Assembly: GCF_007989085.1 (NCBI RefSeq)
Contig: NZ_BJVJ01000010.1
Coordinates: forward strand, 1 to 64,000
Length of the DNA: 64,000 nt
Origin: Pseudonocardia sulfidoxydans NBRC 16205
Lineage (GTDB): Bacteria > Actinomycetota > Actinomycetes > Mycobacteriales > Pseudonocardiaceae
Direction: 5' to 3'
Position numbers and translations under genes: made by a program
The notes under the pieces: model-generated
Databases searched by the model: none
What the model saw: only the letters and a program-made list of their open reading frames with translations
Told to the model about the DNA's origin: nothing
Shown: positions 52,440 to 63,646 of the stretch, in pieces
Layout: the number at the start of each line of letters is the position of its first letter
How positions within the stretch are numbered: position 1 is the stretch's first letter

Positions 52440-53030
52440 ATGACGACTCCCACCGCACAGCAGACCGACCCCCGACCCCTCTACCGCGACGCCCTCGGCT
52501 GGGTCCGCGGCCTCGTCGACACGGTGCCCGTGGCGCGCTACGGCGACCCGACCCCGTGCGCCGACTTCGACGTCCGCACCCTCGTCGCGCACCTGATCGC
52601 GACGGTTGGCCGCGCGCAGGCCGTCTCGCTCGGCGAACCGGCGATCTCGCGGCCGTCGATGATCGAGGGCATCCCGGACGACGACCTCGCCGCCACGTAC
52701 GGCCGCGCCGTCGACGACCTCGCTCCACTGTGGAGCAACGACGCCGTGCTGGACTCGATGGTGCAGGTCCCGTGGGGCGAGGTCCCCGGCCGCGGCGCGC
52801 TGTGGGGCTACCTCGACGAGGCGCTCGTCCACGGCTGGGACCTCGCCGTCGCCACCGGCCAGGACGTGGAGGCCGACCCCGCACTGGCGCAGGCCACGTT
52901 CGCCGCGGTCGTGCGGTTCCTGCCGGCCGAGCCGCGCGGCGGCCCCGTGCCGTTCGGACCGGTCGTCGAACCGACCGCCGACGCGGGGCCCACCGAGCGG
53001 CTCGCCAACTGGGCCGGACACCACCGCTGA
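52440..53030 (+). CDS. DinB-like protein (TIGR03086/mycothiol-dependent MDMPI_N type)
   Basis: A protein of 196 residues: DALGWVRGLVDTVPVARYGDPTPCADFDVRTLVAHLIATVGRAQAV near the start, VPWGEVPGRGALWGYLDEALVHGWDLAVATGQ in the middle. The His residues of HLIA and VHGWD are the usual metal ligands. Family members are metal enzymes linked to mycothiol. The reaction is unknown. Likely regulated by the divergent WYL protein. Confidence 0.85.
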   Translation: MTTPTAQQTDPRPLYRDALGWVRGLVDTVPVARYGDPTPCADFDVRTLVAHLIATVGRAQAVSLGEPAISRPSMIEGIPDDDLAATYGRAVDDLAPLWSNDAVLDSMVQVPWGEVPGRGALWGYLDEALVHGWDLAVATGQDVEADPALAQATFAAVVRFLPAEPRGGPVPFGPVVEPTADAGPTERLANWAGHHR

Positions 53031-53036
53031 GCCGGC

Positions 53037-53369
53037 TCAGCCGACCTCTTCGCGCACCTCGACGGTCTCCTCCGGACACCGGCGGGCCAGCGCCAGCGCG
53101 GTGTCGAGGTCGGGCGCGGAGATCATGTAGTAACCGCCGAGCACCTCACGCGCCTCGGCGTACGGCCCGTCGCTGACCACCCGGTCCACGCCGCGGACGG
53201 TCCTGGCCGTCTGTGGTGGGGCCAGGGCCGCAGCGCTCACGATCTCGGCGCCTGCCTCCGCAACGGCCTCGACGAACGCCTCGTGCTCGGCGATTCCCTC
53301 GTCCCACGAGTCGTCGCCGATCTCCCAGTCGGTGGTCGTCGAGTAGAGCAGCAGCATGTAGTTGGGCAC
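53037..53369 (-). CDS. YCII-related (DGPF) domain protein
   Basis: A protein of 110 residues (PNYMLLLYSTTTDWEIGDDSWDEGIAEHEAFVEAV...). The DGPF signature is VSDGPYAEAREVLGGYYMISAPDLDTALALARRCP. Function of the family is not established; members are often beside sigma factors, but none is near here. Convergent with the DinB-like gene (6 bp). Confidence 0.88.
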   Translation of the reverse strand: MPNYMLLLYSTTTDWEIGDDSWDEGIAEHEAFVEAVAEAGAEIVSAAALAPPQTARTVRGVDRVVSDGPYAEAREVLGGYYMISAPDLDTALALARRCPEETVEVREEVG

Positions 53370-53658
53370 GTCGGCTCCTCGGCTGTGGGGACCCCGGTGA
53401 CCCCCTCATGATGCCGACGAACCGGACAACCCGGATTCGACATGCTCACCGGGGACCGTGGGATCAGGCCGACGGACCGCGCCCGCAGCAGCTGGGCCGC
53501 GAGCGCACCATGACGATCCAGGTCGCGCGAGCTCTCCCGTCACTCGCAGCCCGAGCCGAGTGCGGCGACGACCAGGCCGGGCAGGGACCGCAGCACGATG
53601 CCCCGAGGCCGGTGGGCGACGCGGCGCGCCCGCAGCGGGCACTCGTCCGGCCCGGCCG

Positions 53659-53970
53659 TCAGTCGGCCTCGGGCGCCAGAACCCAGGCCGCGACGTAGAG
53701 CACCGCGCCGGCGCCCGCGCCGAGGATCGTCAGGGCGACGAGCCCGAGGCGCAGCAGGGACACGTCGATGTCGAGCTGCGCGGCGATGCCGCCGCACACG
53801 CCGCCGAGCATCCGGTCGGAGCGGCTGCGGACGAGACGGAAGGGCTTCTTCGGGGTGCCCTGCGCGTCGGCGGTCGTGTCCGTCGCCGGGTTGTCCGTCC
53901 CGGGGATGTCCGTCGGGGGGATGTCGGTCGTCGGGATCGAGGTGCCGGTCGAGGTGGTGTCGGTGTCCAT
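53659..53970 (-). CDS. PspC domain membrane protein
   Basis: A protein of 103 residues. An acidic Thr/Pro-rich start (TDIPPTDIPGTDNPATD) is followed by a PspC domain: FRLVRSRSDRMLGGVCGGIAAQLDIDVSLLRLGLVALTILGAGAGAVLYVAAWVLAPEAD with one or two membrane helices. PspC proteins take part in envelope stress responses. The 290 bp between this gene and the YCII gene show no gene. Confidence 0.9.
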   Translation of the reverse strand: MDTDTTSTGTSIPTTDIPPTDIPGTDNPATDTTADAQGTPKKPFRLVRSRSDRMLGGVCGGIAAQLDIDVSLLRLGLVALTILGAGAGAVLYVAAWVLAPEAD

Positions 53971-54076
53971 GACGTCGAGACTCCCGCCGCGGACGGCGCA
54001 CATCCTCCGGGACGCCCCCGATCCGAACCCGGATCCGACCCCGGCCCCGGGTCGGTGCTCACCCCCGGTGGGCTCC

Positions 54077-54397
54077 TCAGCCGCGGCGCGTCGACGGACC
54101 GATGCGAGGGCGCCGGCCACGTGGGACCGCGCGCCGCTGCTGCGGGATCCGGGGCACCTGGCGTCCGAGCAGCTCACGACCGGTGTCCGACGGAGTGCCG
54201 TCGGCGGGCGGGGGTGTTCTGTCGACGACCGGCAGTGCGACGGGGCGGGCGCGCCGCACGGGCATCGGCGGACGGTCCTGCCCGATGGCTTTCTCGCGCA
54301 GGTGGAAGAAGCGGCCGATGACCAGCGCGGCGGCCATCGCCACCACGAGCCATCCCGCGACGCCCACGAGAACCCACGCCAGAACTGAGATCGTCAT
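54077..54397 (-). CDS. Small membrane protein, paralogue 1
   Basis: A protein of 106 residues. One N-terminal helix (SVLAWVLVGVAGWLVVAMAAALVIGRFF) is followed by a basic, Pro/Arg-rich cytoplasmic tail. It is similar to the protein at 54526 in the pattern VGVAGWLVV...GRFFHLRE. Unknown function. Confidence 0.65.
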   Translation of the reverse strand: MTISVLAWVLVGVAGWLVVAMAAALVIGRFFHLREKAIGQDRPPMPVRRARPVALPVVDRTPPPADGTPSDTGRELLGRQVPRIPQQRRAVPRGRRPRIGPSTRRG

Positions 54398-54525
54398 CAC
54401 CTGCCTGGAGGCGACGATATACCGGGTGTGAGCGTTTCGCGCCGGGCCGTGACGCTGATGGGTGACGCTCGACAGCGGCTTTCGCGTCAGCTATCTGACG
54501 TCGCGTGGCCGGCACTCACGGAGGG

Positions 54526-54756
54526 TCAACGGTCGCGGAGGCGGTGCCCGCGGCCCGGCCGACCCGCCGGTGGATCACCGGAGGGCTCGTCGACCGGGTC
54601 CGGGGGCTGCGGCACCACCGGCTCGGCGGGACCTCGGGGGACCTGTGCGTCGCGGGCGCGGATCATCCGGCCGAGGAGGACGACGACGATCACCGACACA
54701 AGGATCCATGCCGCGACGCCGATCGCGACCCAGCCGATGACCGGAATCGTCCCCAC
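54526..54756 (-). CDS. Small membrane protein, paralogue 2
   Basis: A protein of 76 residues: MGTIPVIGWVAIGVAAWILVSVIVVVLLGRMIRARDAQ, then a Pro-rich tail. The helix and GRMIRARD end match the neighbour at 54077, so the two look like a tandem duplication. Unknown function. Confidence 0.65.
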   Translation of the reverse strand: MGTIPVIGWVAIGVAAWILVSVIVVVLLGRMIRARDAQVPRGPAEPVVPQPPDPVDEPSGDPPAGRPGRGHRLRDR

Positions 54757-54873
54757 CTCCCCCGCACGGTCGTGCCGTCAGGGGTTCGAGTGTGCCCGCC
54801 GGCCGGCCCCTCCGCCGACCTGACTGGCCGATCAGCGCAGCACGGGGGCCCGATCGGGGGTATCCGGTGACTC

Positions 54874-56535
54874 TCAGTCCACCTCGGGGATGGCCGGGCC
54901 CAGCAGGTCGTCGGCGTCGACGATCCGGTAGGCGTAACCCTGCTCGGCGAGGAAGCGCTGACGGTGAGCGGCGTACTCGGTGTCGAGGGTGTCGCGCGAG
55001 ACCACGGAGTAGAAGTGCGCCTGCCGGCCGTCACCTTTGGGCCGGAGCAACCGGCCCAGCCGCTGGGCCTCCTCCTGCCGCGAGCCGAACGTTCCCGACA
55101 CCTGAACGGCGACGGTCGCCTCCGGCAGGTCGATCGAGAAGTTCGCGACCTTACTGACCACGAGACGCTTGATCTCGCCCGCGCGGAACGCGTCGAACAG
55201 CGCCTCGCGCTCCTTGTTCTTCGTCGACCCCTGGATGACGGGGCACTCCAGCGCCTCGCCGAGGTCGTCGAGCTGGTCGAGGTAGGCACCGATCACCAGG
55301 GTGGGCTCGTCGGGATGGCGGTCGAGGATCGCCTTGACGACGGGCAGCTTCGTCCGCGCCGTCGACGCCATCCGGTAGCGCTCCTCCGCATCGGCGGTGG
55401 CGTAGCCGAGGCGCTCGGCGTCGGTCAGCGTCACCCGGACCTCGATGCACTCGGCCGGCGCGATCCAGCCCTGTGCCTCGATGTCGCGCCACGGGGCGTC
55501 GTAACGCTTGGGGCCGATCAGGGAGAACACGTCACCCTCGCGGCCGTCCTCGCGCACGAGGGTGGCGGTGAGGCCGAGCCGGCGGCGCGACTGCAGGTCC
55601 GCCGTCATCCGGAAGACGGGCGCGGGGAGCAGGTGCACCTCGTCGTAGATGACCAGACCCCAGTCCCGGGAGTCGAACAGCTCGAGGTGGCGGTACTCGC
55701 CCTTGGTCCGCCGGGTGATGACCTGGTAGGTGGCGATCGTGACCGGGCGGATCTCCTTGCGCTCGCCGGAGTACTCGCCGATCTCCTCCTCGGTCAGGCT
55801 CGTCCGCGCGATCAGCTCGCGCTTCCACTGCCGCCCGGAGACGGTGTTGGTGACGAGGATCAGCGTCGTCGCCTTGGCCTGGGCCATCGCCGCTGCGCCC
55901 ACGAGCGTCTTGCCCGCCCCGCACGGCAGCACGACGACACCCGAGCCGCCCTGCCAGAAGCCGTCGACCGCCTCCTGCTGGTAGGAGCGCAGGTTCCAGC
56001 CGTCCTCGGCGAGGTCGATCTCGTGGGCCTCGCCGTCGACGTAGCCGGCCAGGTCCTCGGCCGGCCACCCGATCTTGAGCAGGGCCTGCTTGAGCGGGCC
56101 GCGCTCGGACGGGTGCACGACGACGGTGTCGTCGTCGATGCGCGCGCCGAGCATCGGGGCGATCTTCTTCTGCCGGAGGACCTCCTCCAGCACCGCGCGG
56201 TCGAGCGCCGTCATGACCAGGCCGTGGACCGGGGAGTTCGACAGCTGCAGCCGTCCGTAGCGGCCCATCGTGTCGACGACGTCGACCAGCAGGGGCTGCG
56301 GCACGGCGTAGCGGGAGAACCGGACGAGGGCGTCGACGACCTGCTCCGCGTCGTGCCCCGCGGCACGGGCGTTCCACAAGGCCAAGGGCGTCACCCGGTA
56401 GGTGTGTACGTGCTCGGGCGCGCGCTCCAGCTCGGCGAACGGGGCGATCGCCGACCGGGCGTCGCCGGCCGAGGGGTGGTCGACCTCCAGCAGGAGGGTC
56501 TTGTCGGACTGGACGATGAGTGGGCCGTCGGGCAC
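54874..56535 (-). CDS. DNA repair helicase, XPB family
   Basis: A protein of 553 residues from GTG 56535 (PDGPLIVQSDKTLLLEVDHP), with AAAGGA upstream. Helicase motifs: LRSYQQEAVDGFW, VVLPCGAGKTLVG (Walker A), VIYDEVHLL (DEVH), LGLTATLVREDGREGDVF and QRLGRLLRPKGDG. The N-terminal damage-recognition-like domain is present. A 3'-5' helicase of the bacterial XPB type found mainly in actinomycetes (Rv0861c in M. tuberculosis, from recall). Confidence 0.95.
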   Translation of the reverse strand: MPDGPLIVQSDKTLLLEVDHPSAGDARSAIAPFAELERAPEHVHTYRVTPLALWNARAAGHDAEQVVDALVRFSRYAVPQPLLVDVVDTMGRYGRLQLSNSPVHGLVMTALDRAVLEEVLRQKKIAPMLGARIDDDTVVVHPSERGPLKQALLKIGWPAEDLAGYVDGEAHEIDLAEDGWNLRSYQQEAVDGFWQGGSGVVVLPCGAGKTLVGAAAMAQAKATTLILVTNTVSGRQWKRELIARTSLTEEEIGEYSGERKEIRPVTIATYQVITRRTKGEYRHLELFDSRDWGLVIYDEVHLLPAPVFRMTADLQSRRRLGLTATLVREDGREGDVFSLIGPKRYDAPWRDIEAQGWIAPAECIEVRVTLTDAERLGYATADAEERYRMASTARTKLPVVKAILDRHPDEPTLVIGAYLDQLDDLGEALECPVIQGSTKNKEREALFDAFRAGEIKRLVVSKVANFSIDLPEATVAVQVSGTFGSRQEEAQRLGRLLRPKGDGRQAHFYSVVSRDTLDTEYAAHRQRFLAEQGYAYRIVDADDLLGPAIPEVD

Positions 56536-57014
56536 CGAGAGTCCTTTCGCACGCGCAAGATGAGCTGGGCGGGGCCGTGACGTCGACGAACGGCGACAAT
56601 CGGTCACTCCACGTGACCGGCTTCGGTCGAGCGACGGACGGGGAAAGCGGGCGCCGACCTCGCGATATACTCCACTGGCTCCGAAAGAGCAGAGGTAATC
56701 CGACGCGATCGTACCTACTCGGCGCCGCAGCGGTCGTTCCCCGACGCCCGCGTGTCGTAGTCGCGCAGGTCACGTGGTCCAGTCGGTTTCACCCGTCCGG
56801 ATGACCCACCACAGAAGGCTCGACGGCTCCACACGATGCTCCCCGTAGTCGCACCTCGTTTCCGTTCCGGTACGCGCTGTCCATCCACCGCGGCGGACGG
56901 GCAACTCGGCTCTGCATCCCGTCGACGACGCAACCTCTGTCGGGGGTCCGTGTCAGGCTCGGACGGCTCGAACCCGAACGGCTCGACGCAGACCGGCAGC
57001 AGGGAGTTCTCGAC
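56536..57014. other. Intergenic region between XPB and the conservon
   Basis: No convincing gene in about 480 bp between divergent genes. A TATACT at 56666-56671 (plus strand) is a good -10 candidate for the conservon operon, but no clear -35 is seen. Confidence 0.45.
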
Positions 57015-60000
57015 GTGACCACCACCGAGCGTGGCCCATCGCGGTCCGAACGGTTGAACCCACGCAACTGGAGCCTGTCGATCAAGCTCCTGATCGTCGG
57101 TCTGGTGCCCACCCTGCTGGCCCTCGGCCTCGGTGCCCTGCGCATCTCCGACCAGGCCGACGTCGCCGCCGACCTCGGCCGCAGCAACGAGCTCCTCGCC
57201 GTCCGCGACCAGGTCGAGGCCGCCGCCACCGCGCTGCGCGCCGAGCGCGACGCCGCCGTCCGGTTCGTCGCCGCCAACCGCACGGGCGACCGCGCCCCGG
57301 TCGACGCCGCCGCCCAGACCACCGACGCCCAGCTCGACAAGGCCGTCCAGGCGCTGGCCAGCACCGAGTCGGCCGACGACCCGGGCGTCGGCGCGCAGCC
57401 CCTGCGCGACGTCAAGGTCTCCATGCAGGACCTGCGCCGCGACACGACCTCGTCCCCGCTGCCGGCGGACGGCATCCTCAACCGCTACGGCGACGTCGTC
57501 TCCCAGACCGACGTCGTGGTCCGCACGCTGCTGCGCCAGGTCGCCAACCCCGAGGTCGCCGGCCTCGCCGACGCGCTCGCCGCCACCGACGCGGCGGCCG
57601 AGCAGCTCGCCGTCCAGCACACCGTCGTCGCCGCCGCCGTCGCCGCCGGCCGGGTCACCGACACCGACCTCACGCTCGTCGGCGCCACCGAGAACGCCTA
57701 CAACGCGGCGTTCAACTCCTACCGCCTGTCGCTCACCCCCGAGCAGCAGCAGCGCTTCGGGCTCTTCGGCACCGACCCCGCCAACGGCCCGCGCGTCCAG
57801 CTCGGCGCCACCATCCTGCAGACCACGCCGGGTCGCGCACTGACCATCGACCCCGCCGCCTGGGACGCCGCCTACACCTCGTCGAACGACGCGGTACAGA
57901 AGTCGGCCGACGCCGCCGTCTCCCAGCTCAAGCAGGACACCACCGCCGCCCAGGAGGCGGCCAGCAACCAGGCCGGCGTCAACTCCGTCATCCTGATGCT
58001 CGGCCTGCTGCTGGGCATCGCGATCATCGTCCTGCTCGCCCGCTCGCTGCTGAAGTCGCTGCGACTGCTGCGCTCCAGCGCGCTCGACGTCGCGGAACGG
58101 CAGCTCCCCGAAGCCGTCGAGAGCCTGCGGACCGGTGAGTCGCCCAACGCCCACGTCGACCCCGTGCCGATCGACACGCGCGACGAGGTCGGCCAAGTGG
58201 CCCGAGCGTTCGACGCCGTCCACGGCCAGGCCGTCCGCCTCGCCGCCGACCAGGCCGCGCTGCAGGCCAACGTCAACAGCATGTTCGTCAACCTCTCCCG
58301 CCGCAGCCAGGCGCTCGTCGAGCGCCAGCTGCAGCTCATCGAGCAGCTGGAGAGCAACGAGCAGGACCCCGACCAGCTGTCCAACCTGTTCCAGCTCGAC
58401 CACCTGGCGACCCGTATGCGTCGCAACAGCGAGAACCTGCTGGTCCTCGCCGGCACCGAGCTCTCCAAGCGCAACATCGCGCCCATCCCCGTCGTCGACG
58501 TCCTGCGCGCCGCCGTGTCCGAGGTCGAGCAGTACCAGCGGATCGTCGTGCAGTCGCCGCCCGACGCCACCGTCGTCGGCCGCGCCGCGAACGACCTCGT
58601 CCACCTGCTGGCCGAGCTGCTCGACAACGCGACCAACTTCTCCCCGCCCGACTCCCAGGTCGTGCTGAGCAGTACCCGCACGCCCGACGGCTCGATCCTC
58701 GTCGAGATCGCCGACCGCGGCGTCGGCATGGCCGAGCACGAGCTCACCGACGCCAACGAGCGCCTCGGCGGCCCCGCTCAGGTCGACGTCTCCGCGTCAC
58801 GTCGCATGGGCCTGTTCGTGGTCGGTCGCCTCGCGGCCCGCCACGGCATCGGTGTCCGCCTCGGCAGCACCGGCTCCGGCGGCCTCACCGCCTCGGTCAC
58901 TGTGCCCGGCTACCTCATCCCCGGCGCCCCCGGCGACGCGACCGGCCCGGCCGGCGCACCGAAGATGCCGTCGGTCCAGGACGGCACCGCAGGTCCCGCC
59001 CTCCCCCAGCACGTCACCCCCAACGGGCACGTCGTTCCCACCGGCTCGCTGGCCGACCTCGTCGTCGGCGACGACGGGACGACCTTCCCGCCGCTGCAGA
59101 CGGTCGACGGATCGGCCAACGGCTCCGGGCCCGGCTCCCACACCAACGGCTCCTCGCCGCTGCTGCCCACCCGCCGCCCCGGCGCCAATCTGCTGTCGGG
59201 CACCTCCGGCAACGGCCGCACCCCCGGCGAGATGTTCACGCCCACCGAGGCCGACGACCACGAGTCCGACGAGGGCGGCTGGGCTCTGGCCGGCCCGGCC
59301 CCGGGGGCCCCGGTCGTTCCCGATTCCCCGGCCCCGACCGGCTCCGCCGACCCCGCCACCGGGTGGGCCCTCGCCGGGCCCGTCGTCCCCGAGGAGGAGC
59401 TGCGCGCCGCGCACGGCCTCACCGCACCGCACCCCGACGCCCCCGAGGCCGGCCGGGCCCCGTCCGACACCCCGCCCACCCGGGCCGGTGGCGCCGCCGC
59501 AGCCGCGCTGGGCGGCGCCGCGGCCGCCGCCGCGCTCGCCGCGGCCCGTCGCCGGGCCCGGCGTCAGCCGCCCGAGGCCCCCACCCCCGACGACCCGAAC
59601 GAGTTCTTCACGGGCACCGACGGGTCCGACGACGCCCGCATCACCGGGTCGCGTCCGGACACCGCCCGCGCGCTGCTCGGCCGTCCCAAGGAGCCGACGC
59701 CGTCGCCGCGTCACGAGAACACCGGCACCGGCGAGATCCGCATCGCCGTCGATCCCCACTCGGCGCCGCTGCCCCGCCGGACGCCGCGTCCCATCGGCCA
59801 GGTCGCGACCGAGGGCCAGGTTCCCGAGGTCCCCGGCGAGACCGGCCGCGACGCCGGCCCTGACGAGACCCCCCGCGACGAGACCCCCCGCGACGACGAC
59901 GCAGCCGTCGACGCCGGTCCTGCCGCCGGTTCCGACGCGCCTGCGCCCGAGGTCGGGTCGGCCGACGCCGCCGTGACGGCTGCCGGCTCGGATGCCTCCG

Positions 60001-62216
60001 ACTCGGGTGCCTCCGACTCCGGTGCCTCCGGGGCCGCGGTCATCGCCGAGGCGGACACCACCGACGAGGCTGCCGCCGGCGAGAGCGCCACCGGCGAGAG
60101 CAGGGCCGACGAGAGCAGGGCCGACGAGCCTGCGGCCGACGACGAGAGCGCCTCCGACGAGAGCGCGGCAGCCAAGAGCACGGCAGCCAAGAGCACGTCG
60201 GCCGAAGCTGCGGCCGACGACGCCGAGGGCGGCGGCGACGCTGCTGCCGAGGTACCAGCGGCCGACGAGCAGCCCGCCCCTGCCTCGCCCTTCCGGCGGC
60301 GCGACATCGGCGCGGCCCTCGCCGCGGGCCTCGCCGGGACTGTCCGCGGTTCCGACGACGCCGCCGCCCGGCCCGCCGACCGCACCGACGACACCGCCTC
60401 CGCCCGCCCGCTCGTCTCCGGTCCCCAGGCCGCGAGCGACCGGCCGGCAGCCGAGGCTGCCGCTGCCGCCACCGACGCCGGAACCGCCGAGAGCGGGCCC
60501 ACCGGGGAGACCGACACCGAGGCGTCGCGTGCCCGCGACACCGAGGCCGCACCGTCTGCCCCGACCCCCCGGCCGAACATCATGCGACCGGTCCCACGGC
60601 CCGGCACCCCGCCGTCGCCGAGCGGGCCCGCCGACCGGCAGCCGCCGTCGGCGCTGCCGCCGCCGTCGCGTCCGGCGGCCGATGGTCCCGGCCGCTCCGG
60701 TCTGCTTCCGCGCCGCATCCCGGGTGCGGAGATGAACCGCACCCCTGTGGGGCCGCCTCCGGTCCCGGCGCCGGACACCTCGACTCCCGACGCGCGGACG
60801 GCCGCTCCTGTCGCAGCGAGTGGCCCGGTCGACCTGACCAAGGCCGGTCCGGACAACGTTCCCGCCCAGCCGGCCGCGCGGCAGGACCCGGCCGCGCAGG
60901 GTCCCGACACACAGTCGCCGACCGCGCAGACTCCCGCGCCGCAGACTCCCGCGCCGCAGACTCCCGCGCCGCAGACTCCCGGCGGGCTGCCCGCGCGGGG
61001 AACCGGGGCGCCCGTCCCGCCGCAGGACGGTGGCGACACCGCGGGCCGTGTCCCGACCGGCGAGCAGCCCGCCGTCCGGCCGGTCGGTGAGCAGCGTGCC
61101 GCCGAGCCCGCGATCGGTGAGCAGCGCAGTGCTCCGCCGCTGCCGCAGCGGGCCGGCACGCCGCAGCCGCCGGCCCGGCCCGCGGCGCAGCCCCTGGCAG
61201 CACAGCCGCCGGCAGCCCAGGCCCCGGCCGCGCCGCCTACGGTCGCGCAGCCACCGGCAGCGCAGGCCCCGACAGCGCAGGCCCCGACAGCCCAGGCCTC
61301 ACTGGCCCAGCCGCCCGCGGCTCAGGTCCCCGCGGCCCAGCCGCCCGCAGCCCAGCCGCCCGCAGCCCAGCCGCCCGCAGCCCAGCCGCCCGCAGCCCAG
61401 GCCCCCGCAGCCCAGCCGCGGGCCGCGCAGGCGCCGAACGCGCCGCAGGCGGGTCCGCCGCAGACCGGTGGTCTGCCCGTCCGTACCCCGGGTGCGCAGT
61501 CCTACGGCCGGCCGCCGGCCCCGCCGCAGCCGGGCCCGGCGTACCCCCAGCAGGGTCCGCCCGCCGAGGAGGCCGCGTCCGAGGACGACGGCTTCTCCAC
61601 GCCGATCTTCGCCGAGATCGCGTCGGCCTGGTTCCGCTCGAACCGGCCGATCCCGATCACCTGGAGCGACGAGGTCCCGCAGAACGGCACGCCCGCGCCG
61701 GTCGTGCCGCCCGGGTCCGACCCGTTGCAGGTCAGGCCGTCGCCGGTGGCACGCCCGCCGGCGTCCGCGCCGGCCCAGCCGGTCGCGGCCACCCCGCTGC
61801 GCGCGGCTCCCGACGCGTCGGGGCCGGGCCGGCAGACCGCGGGCGACGACGACTTCTCCAGCACCGCCGACATCGGCTGGGAAGCCGCCGGGCGCAACGC
61901 GGAGACGTCGGCGGGCGAGTACACCTCAGCCGGACTGCCCAAGCGGCGACCCCGGGCTCGACTCGTGCCCGGCAGCGCGGGAGGATCCGCGGTGCTCGCG
62001 TCGTCGACCTCGACGACGGCATCGGCGACCGCCACCGACGCCGGAGGACGGACGGCGGAGGCGGTCCGCGGACGACTCGCCAGCTACCAGAGAGGGATCC
62101 GGCAGGGCCGGGAGAACCGGCTCCGCAGGGAACGTGAACTCGCCGAGGGCAGGATGGCGAACAGCACCGATGCGCAGCCCGCGGGTGCGGGCGCACAGGA
62201 CGAGGAGACCAGGTGA
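57015..62216 (+). CDS. Conservon sensor kinase with nitrate-sensing-like domain and long Pro/Ala tail
   Basis: A protein of 1733 residues. A first helix ([21 protein letters not shown]) and a second near 330 ([29 protein letters not shown]) enclose an extracytoplasmic NIT-type helical sensor domain. A HAMP region, [20 protein letters not shown] and [20 protein letters not shown] precede an ATPase domain ([33 protein letters not shown]). The last roughly 1080 residues are low complexity: Pro, Ala, Asp and Gln repeats ending in a basic segment. This is the CvnA member of a conservon. Family members of usual size are about half this length. Confidence 0.92.
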   Translation: MTTTERGPSRSERLNPRNWSLSIKLLIVGLVPTLLALGLGALRISDQADVAADLGRSNELLAVRDQVEAAATALRAERDAAVRFVAANRTGDRAPVDAAAQTTDAQLDKAVQALASTESADDPGVGAQPLRDVKVSMQDLRRDTTSSPLPADGILNRYGDVVSQTDVVVRTLLRQVANPEVAGLADALAATDAAAEQLAVQHTVVAAAVAAGRVTDTDLTLVGATENAYNAAFNSYRLSLTPEQQQRFGLFGTDPANGPRVQLGATILQTTPGRALTIDPAAWDAAYTSSNDAVQKSADAAVSQLKQDTTAAQEAASNQAGVNSVILMLGLLLGIAIIVLLARSLLKSLRLLRSSALDVAERQLPEAVESLRTGESPNAHVDPVPIDTRDEVGQVARAFDAVHGQAVRLAADQAALQANVNSMFVNLSRRSQALVERQLQLIEQLESNEQDPDQLSNLFQLDHLATRMRRNSENLLVLAGTELSKRNIAPIPVVDVLRAAVSEVEQYQRIVVQSPPDATVVGRAANDLVHLLAELLDNATNFSPPDSQVVLSSTRTPDGSILVEIADRGVGMAEHELTDANERLGGPAQVDVSASRRMGLFVVGRLAARHGIGVRLGSTGSGGLTASVTVPGYLIPGAPGDATGPAGAPKMPSVQDGTAGPALPQHVTPNGHVVPTGSLADLVVGDDGTTFPPLQTVDGSANGSGPGSHTNGSSPLLPTRRPGANLLSGTSGNGRTPGEMFTPTEADDHESDEGGWALAGPAPGAPVVPDSPAPTGSADPATGWALAGPVVPEEELRAAHGLTAPHPDAPEAGRAPSDTPPTRAGGAAAAALGGAAAAAALAAARRRARRQPPEAPTPDDPNEFFTGTDGSDDARITGSRPDTARALLGRPKEPTPSPRHENTGTGEIRIAVDPHSAPLPRRTPRPIGQVATEGQVPEVPGETGRDAGPDETPRDETPRDDDAAVDAGPAAGSDAPAPEVGSADAAVTAAGSDASDSGASDSGASGAAVIAEADTTDEAAAGESATGESRADESRADEPAADDESASDESAAAKSTAAKSTSAEAAADDAEGGGDAAAEVPAADEQPAPASPFRRRDIGAALAAGLAGTVRGSDDAAARPADRTDDTASARPLVSGPQAASDRPAAEAAAAATDAGTAESGPTGETDTEASRARDTEAAPSAPTPRPNIMRPVPRPGTPPSPSGPADRQPPSALPPPSRPAADGPGRSGLLPRRIPGAEMNRTPVGPPPVPAPDTSTPDARTAAPVAASGPVDLTKAGPDNVPAQPAARQDPAAQGPDTQSPTAQTPAPQTPAPQTPAPQTPGGLPARGTGAPVPPQDGGDTAGRVPTGEQPAVRPVGEQRAAEPAIGEQRSAPPLPQRAGTPQPPARPAAQPLAAQPPAAQAPAAPPTVAQPPAAQAPTAQAPTAQASLAQPPAAQVPAAQPPAAQPPAAQPPAAQPPAAQAPAAQPRAAQAPNAPQAGPPQTGGLPVRTPGAQSYGRPPAPPQPGPAYPQQGPPAEEAASEDDGFSTPIFAEIASAWFRSNRPIPITWSDEVPQNGTPAPVVPPGSDPLQVRPSPVARPPASAPAQPVAATPLRAAPDASGPGRQTAGDDDFSSTADIGWEAAGRNAETSAGEYTSAGLPKRRPRARLVPGSAGGSAVLASSTSTTASATATDAGGRTAEAVRGRLASYQRGIRQGRENRLRRERELAEGRMANSTDAQPAGAGAQDEETR
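60927..60980. repeat. 15-bp coding tandem repeat (QTPAP)
   Basis: About 3.6 copies of CAGACTCCCGCGCCG inside the kinase gene, encoding repeated Gln-Thr-Pro-Ala-Pro. Confidence 0.85.
61338..61420. repeat. 15-bp coding tandem repeat (QPPAA)
   Basis: About five copies of CAGCCGCCCGCAGCC inside the kinase gene, encoding Gln-Pro-Pro-Ala-Ala units. Copy number is likely to vary between strains. Confidence 0.85.
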
Positions 62217-62635
62217 CCGCACCACAGACCCAGCCGAGCCGGTTCGGATGGCTGGTCACGAACTTCGCGGAGCGCGTGCCGGGGGTGGCCCACGCGATCG
62301 TGGTGTCGGCCGATGGTCTGCTCCTGACGTCGTCGGACCGCCTCCCGCGGGACCGTGCCGATCAGCTGGCGGCCGTGTCGTCGGGATTGATCAGCCTGAC
62401 CCAGGGTGCAGCCCGCTGCTTCGACGCGGGCGGGGTCGTGCAGACCGTTGTCGAGATGGACCGGGGCATCGTCCTGCTGATGTCGATCAGCGACGGTTCC
62501 TGCCTGTCCGTCCTGGCTTCACCGACGTGCGACATCGGCCTCATCGGCTACGAGATGACGCTGCTCGTCGACCGTGTCGGTCAGCTGCTCACCCCGGAGC
62601 TGCGGGCCGAGCTGCAGGGTTCCTTCGGGCCCTGA
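62213..62635 (+). CDS. Roadblock/LC7 domain protein (conservon B)
   Basis: A protein of 140 residues: [65 protein letters not shown], then [14 protein letters not shown] roadblock fold, acting with the GTPase of the operon. Its start overlaps the kinase stop (GTGA). Confidence 0.93.
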   Translation: MTAPQTQPSRFGWLVTNFAERVPGVAHAIVVSADGLLLTSSDRLPRDRADQLAAVSSGLISLTQGAARCFDAGGVVQTVVEMDRGIVLLMSISDGSCLSVLASPTCDIGLIGYEMTLLVDRVGQLLTPELRAELQGSFGP

Positions 62636-62713
62636 TCGCACGCACCGCACGACCGGCCGCGGCAGCGGCCCGAACCCCGTCCGACGTCGACAAGCAGAGG
62701 TAGGTGATACGCG

Positions 62714-63646
62714 ATGAGCATCGGTCCCGACGACGAACGCCGGCAGTCCGACGAGCCACCCCTTGCCGACGTCATGAACGGGTTCTCGTTGGACAGCCGT
62801 CATGAGCGCGACGGCTACGAGGAGCAGTATCCCGACTACGAGGCGCCCGAGCGCCGGTTCTGGACCAGGAAGCCCAGCGGTCCGCGTCCGCCGTCCCCGT
62901 ACCCCGCGCACGCGGAGGCCGGGCCGACGTGGGACGCGAGCAGCGCGACCCAGTTCCACGAGACGGACTGGTTGACCGGGCACGCCCCCACGGGCGGCAC
63001 GGTGCAGCGCCCCGACGGCGACAGCCCGCAGAGCGACTTCCTGGCCGGGATGCCGAGCATCGACACGCCGCGGCACCGCCCCCTGCGGGCGCCGCGCAAG
63101 GTGTCGGAGGTGCTGCGGCACTACAACCCGCAGACCGACGCGCCGGAGGAGCCCGAGCAGCCGCAAGGGCAGACGTTCCAGCCGGCGGGCCCGCGGCCCT
63201 CGGCCGATCCGCTGCCGGTGAGCCGGGCTCTGCCCGACTCCGCACCGACGGCCCCGATCGACCTCCGGGGCGTCGGCGAGGTCGGCGATCTTGAGGATGT
63301 CTCCTCGGGTGCGTCCTTCGTCCGCCCGTACGCGTGGACTCGGGGCCGGACCAGGTCGGGTCTCGACCTCGCGATCGAAGCCCTGGTCTCGACGAGCCGG
63401 CAGGGCCGCAGCCAGCTGGAGCTACTGCAGATGGAACATCGGGCGATCGCCGAACTGTGCGAAGAGCCCCGCTCGGTCGCCGAGGTGGCGGCGCTGATGT
63501 CGCTCCCCCTGGGGGTGGCGCGCGTGCTGCTCGGTGACATGGCAGGACTGGGCGTCGTCACGGTGCACCAGACCGCGAGCAGTACCGGCTCGTCGCCGGA
63601 CCTCGCTCTGATGGAAAGGGTGTTGAGTGGACTCCGTCGGCTCTAG
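62714..63646 (+). CDS. DUF742 protein (conservon C)
   Basis: A protein of 310 residues. About 190 residues of Pro-rich, low-complexity sequence precede the DUF742 domain: FVRPYAWTRGRTRSGLDLAIEALVSTS...LELLQMEHRAIAELCEEPRSVAEVAALMSLPLGVARVLLGDMAGLGVVTVHQ, which ends in a winged-helix-like fold. The long N-terminus is unusual, as most family members are near 120 residues. The stop overlaps the next gene by 20 bp. Confidence 0.92.
   Translation: MSIGPDDERRQSDEPPLADVMNGFSLDSRHERDGYEEQYPDYEAPERRFWTRKPSGPRPPSPYPAHAEAGPTWDASSATQFHETDWLTGHAPTGGTVQRPDGDSPQSDFLAGMPSIDTPRHRPLRAPRKVSEVLRHYNPQTDAPEEPEQPQGQTFQPAGPRPSADPLPVSRALPDSAPTAPIDLRGVGEVGDLEDVSSGASFVRPYAWTRGRTRSGLDLAIEALVSTSRQGRSQLELLQMEHRAIAELCEEPRSVAEVAALMSLPLGVARVLLGDMAGLGVVTVHQTASSTGSSPDLALMERVLSGLRRL

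Noticed and set aside
56715..58739. A long open frame on the minus strand opposite the conservon kinase.
   Set aside because: It mirrors the kinase coding frame in very GC-rich DNA and shows no protein motifs, only Val/Gly/Asp/Arg-rich sequence.
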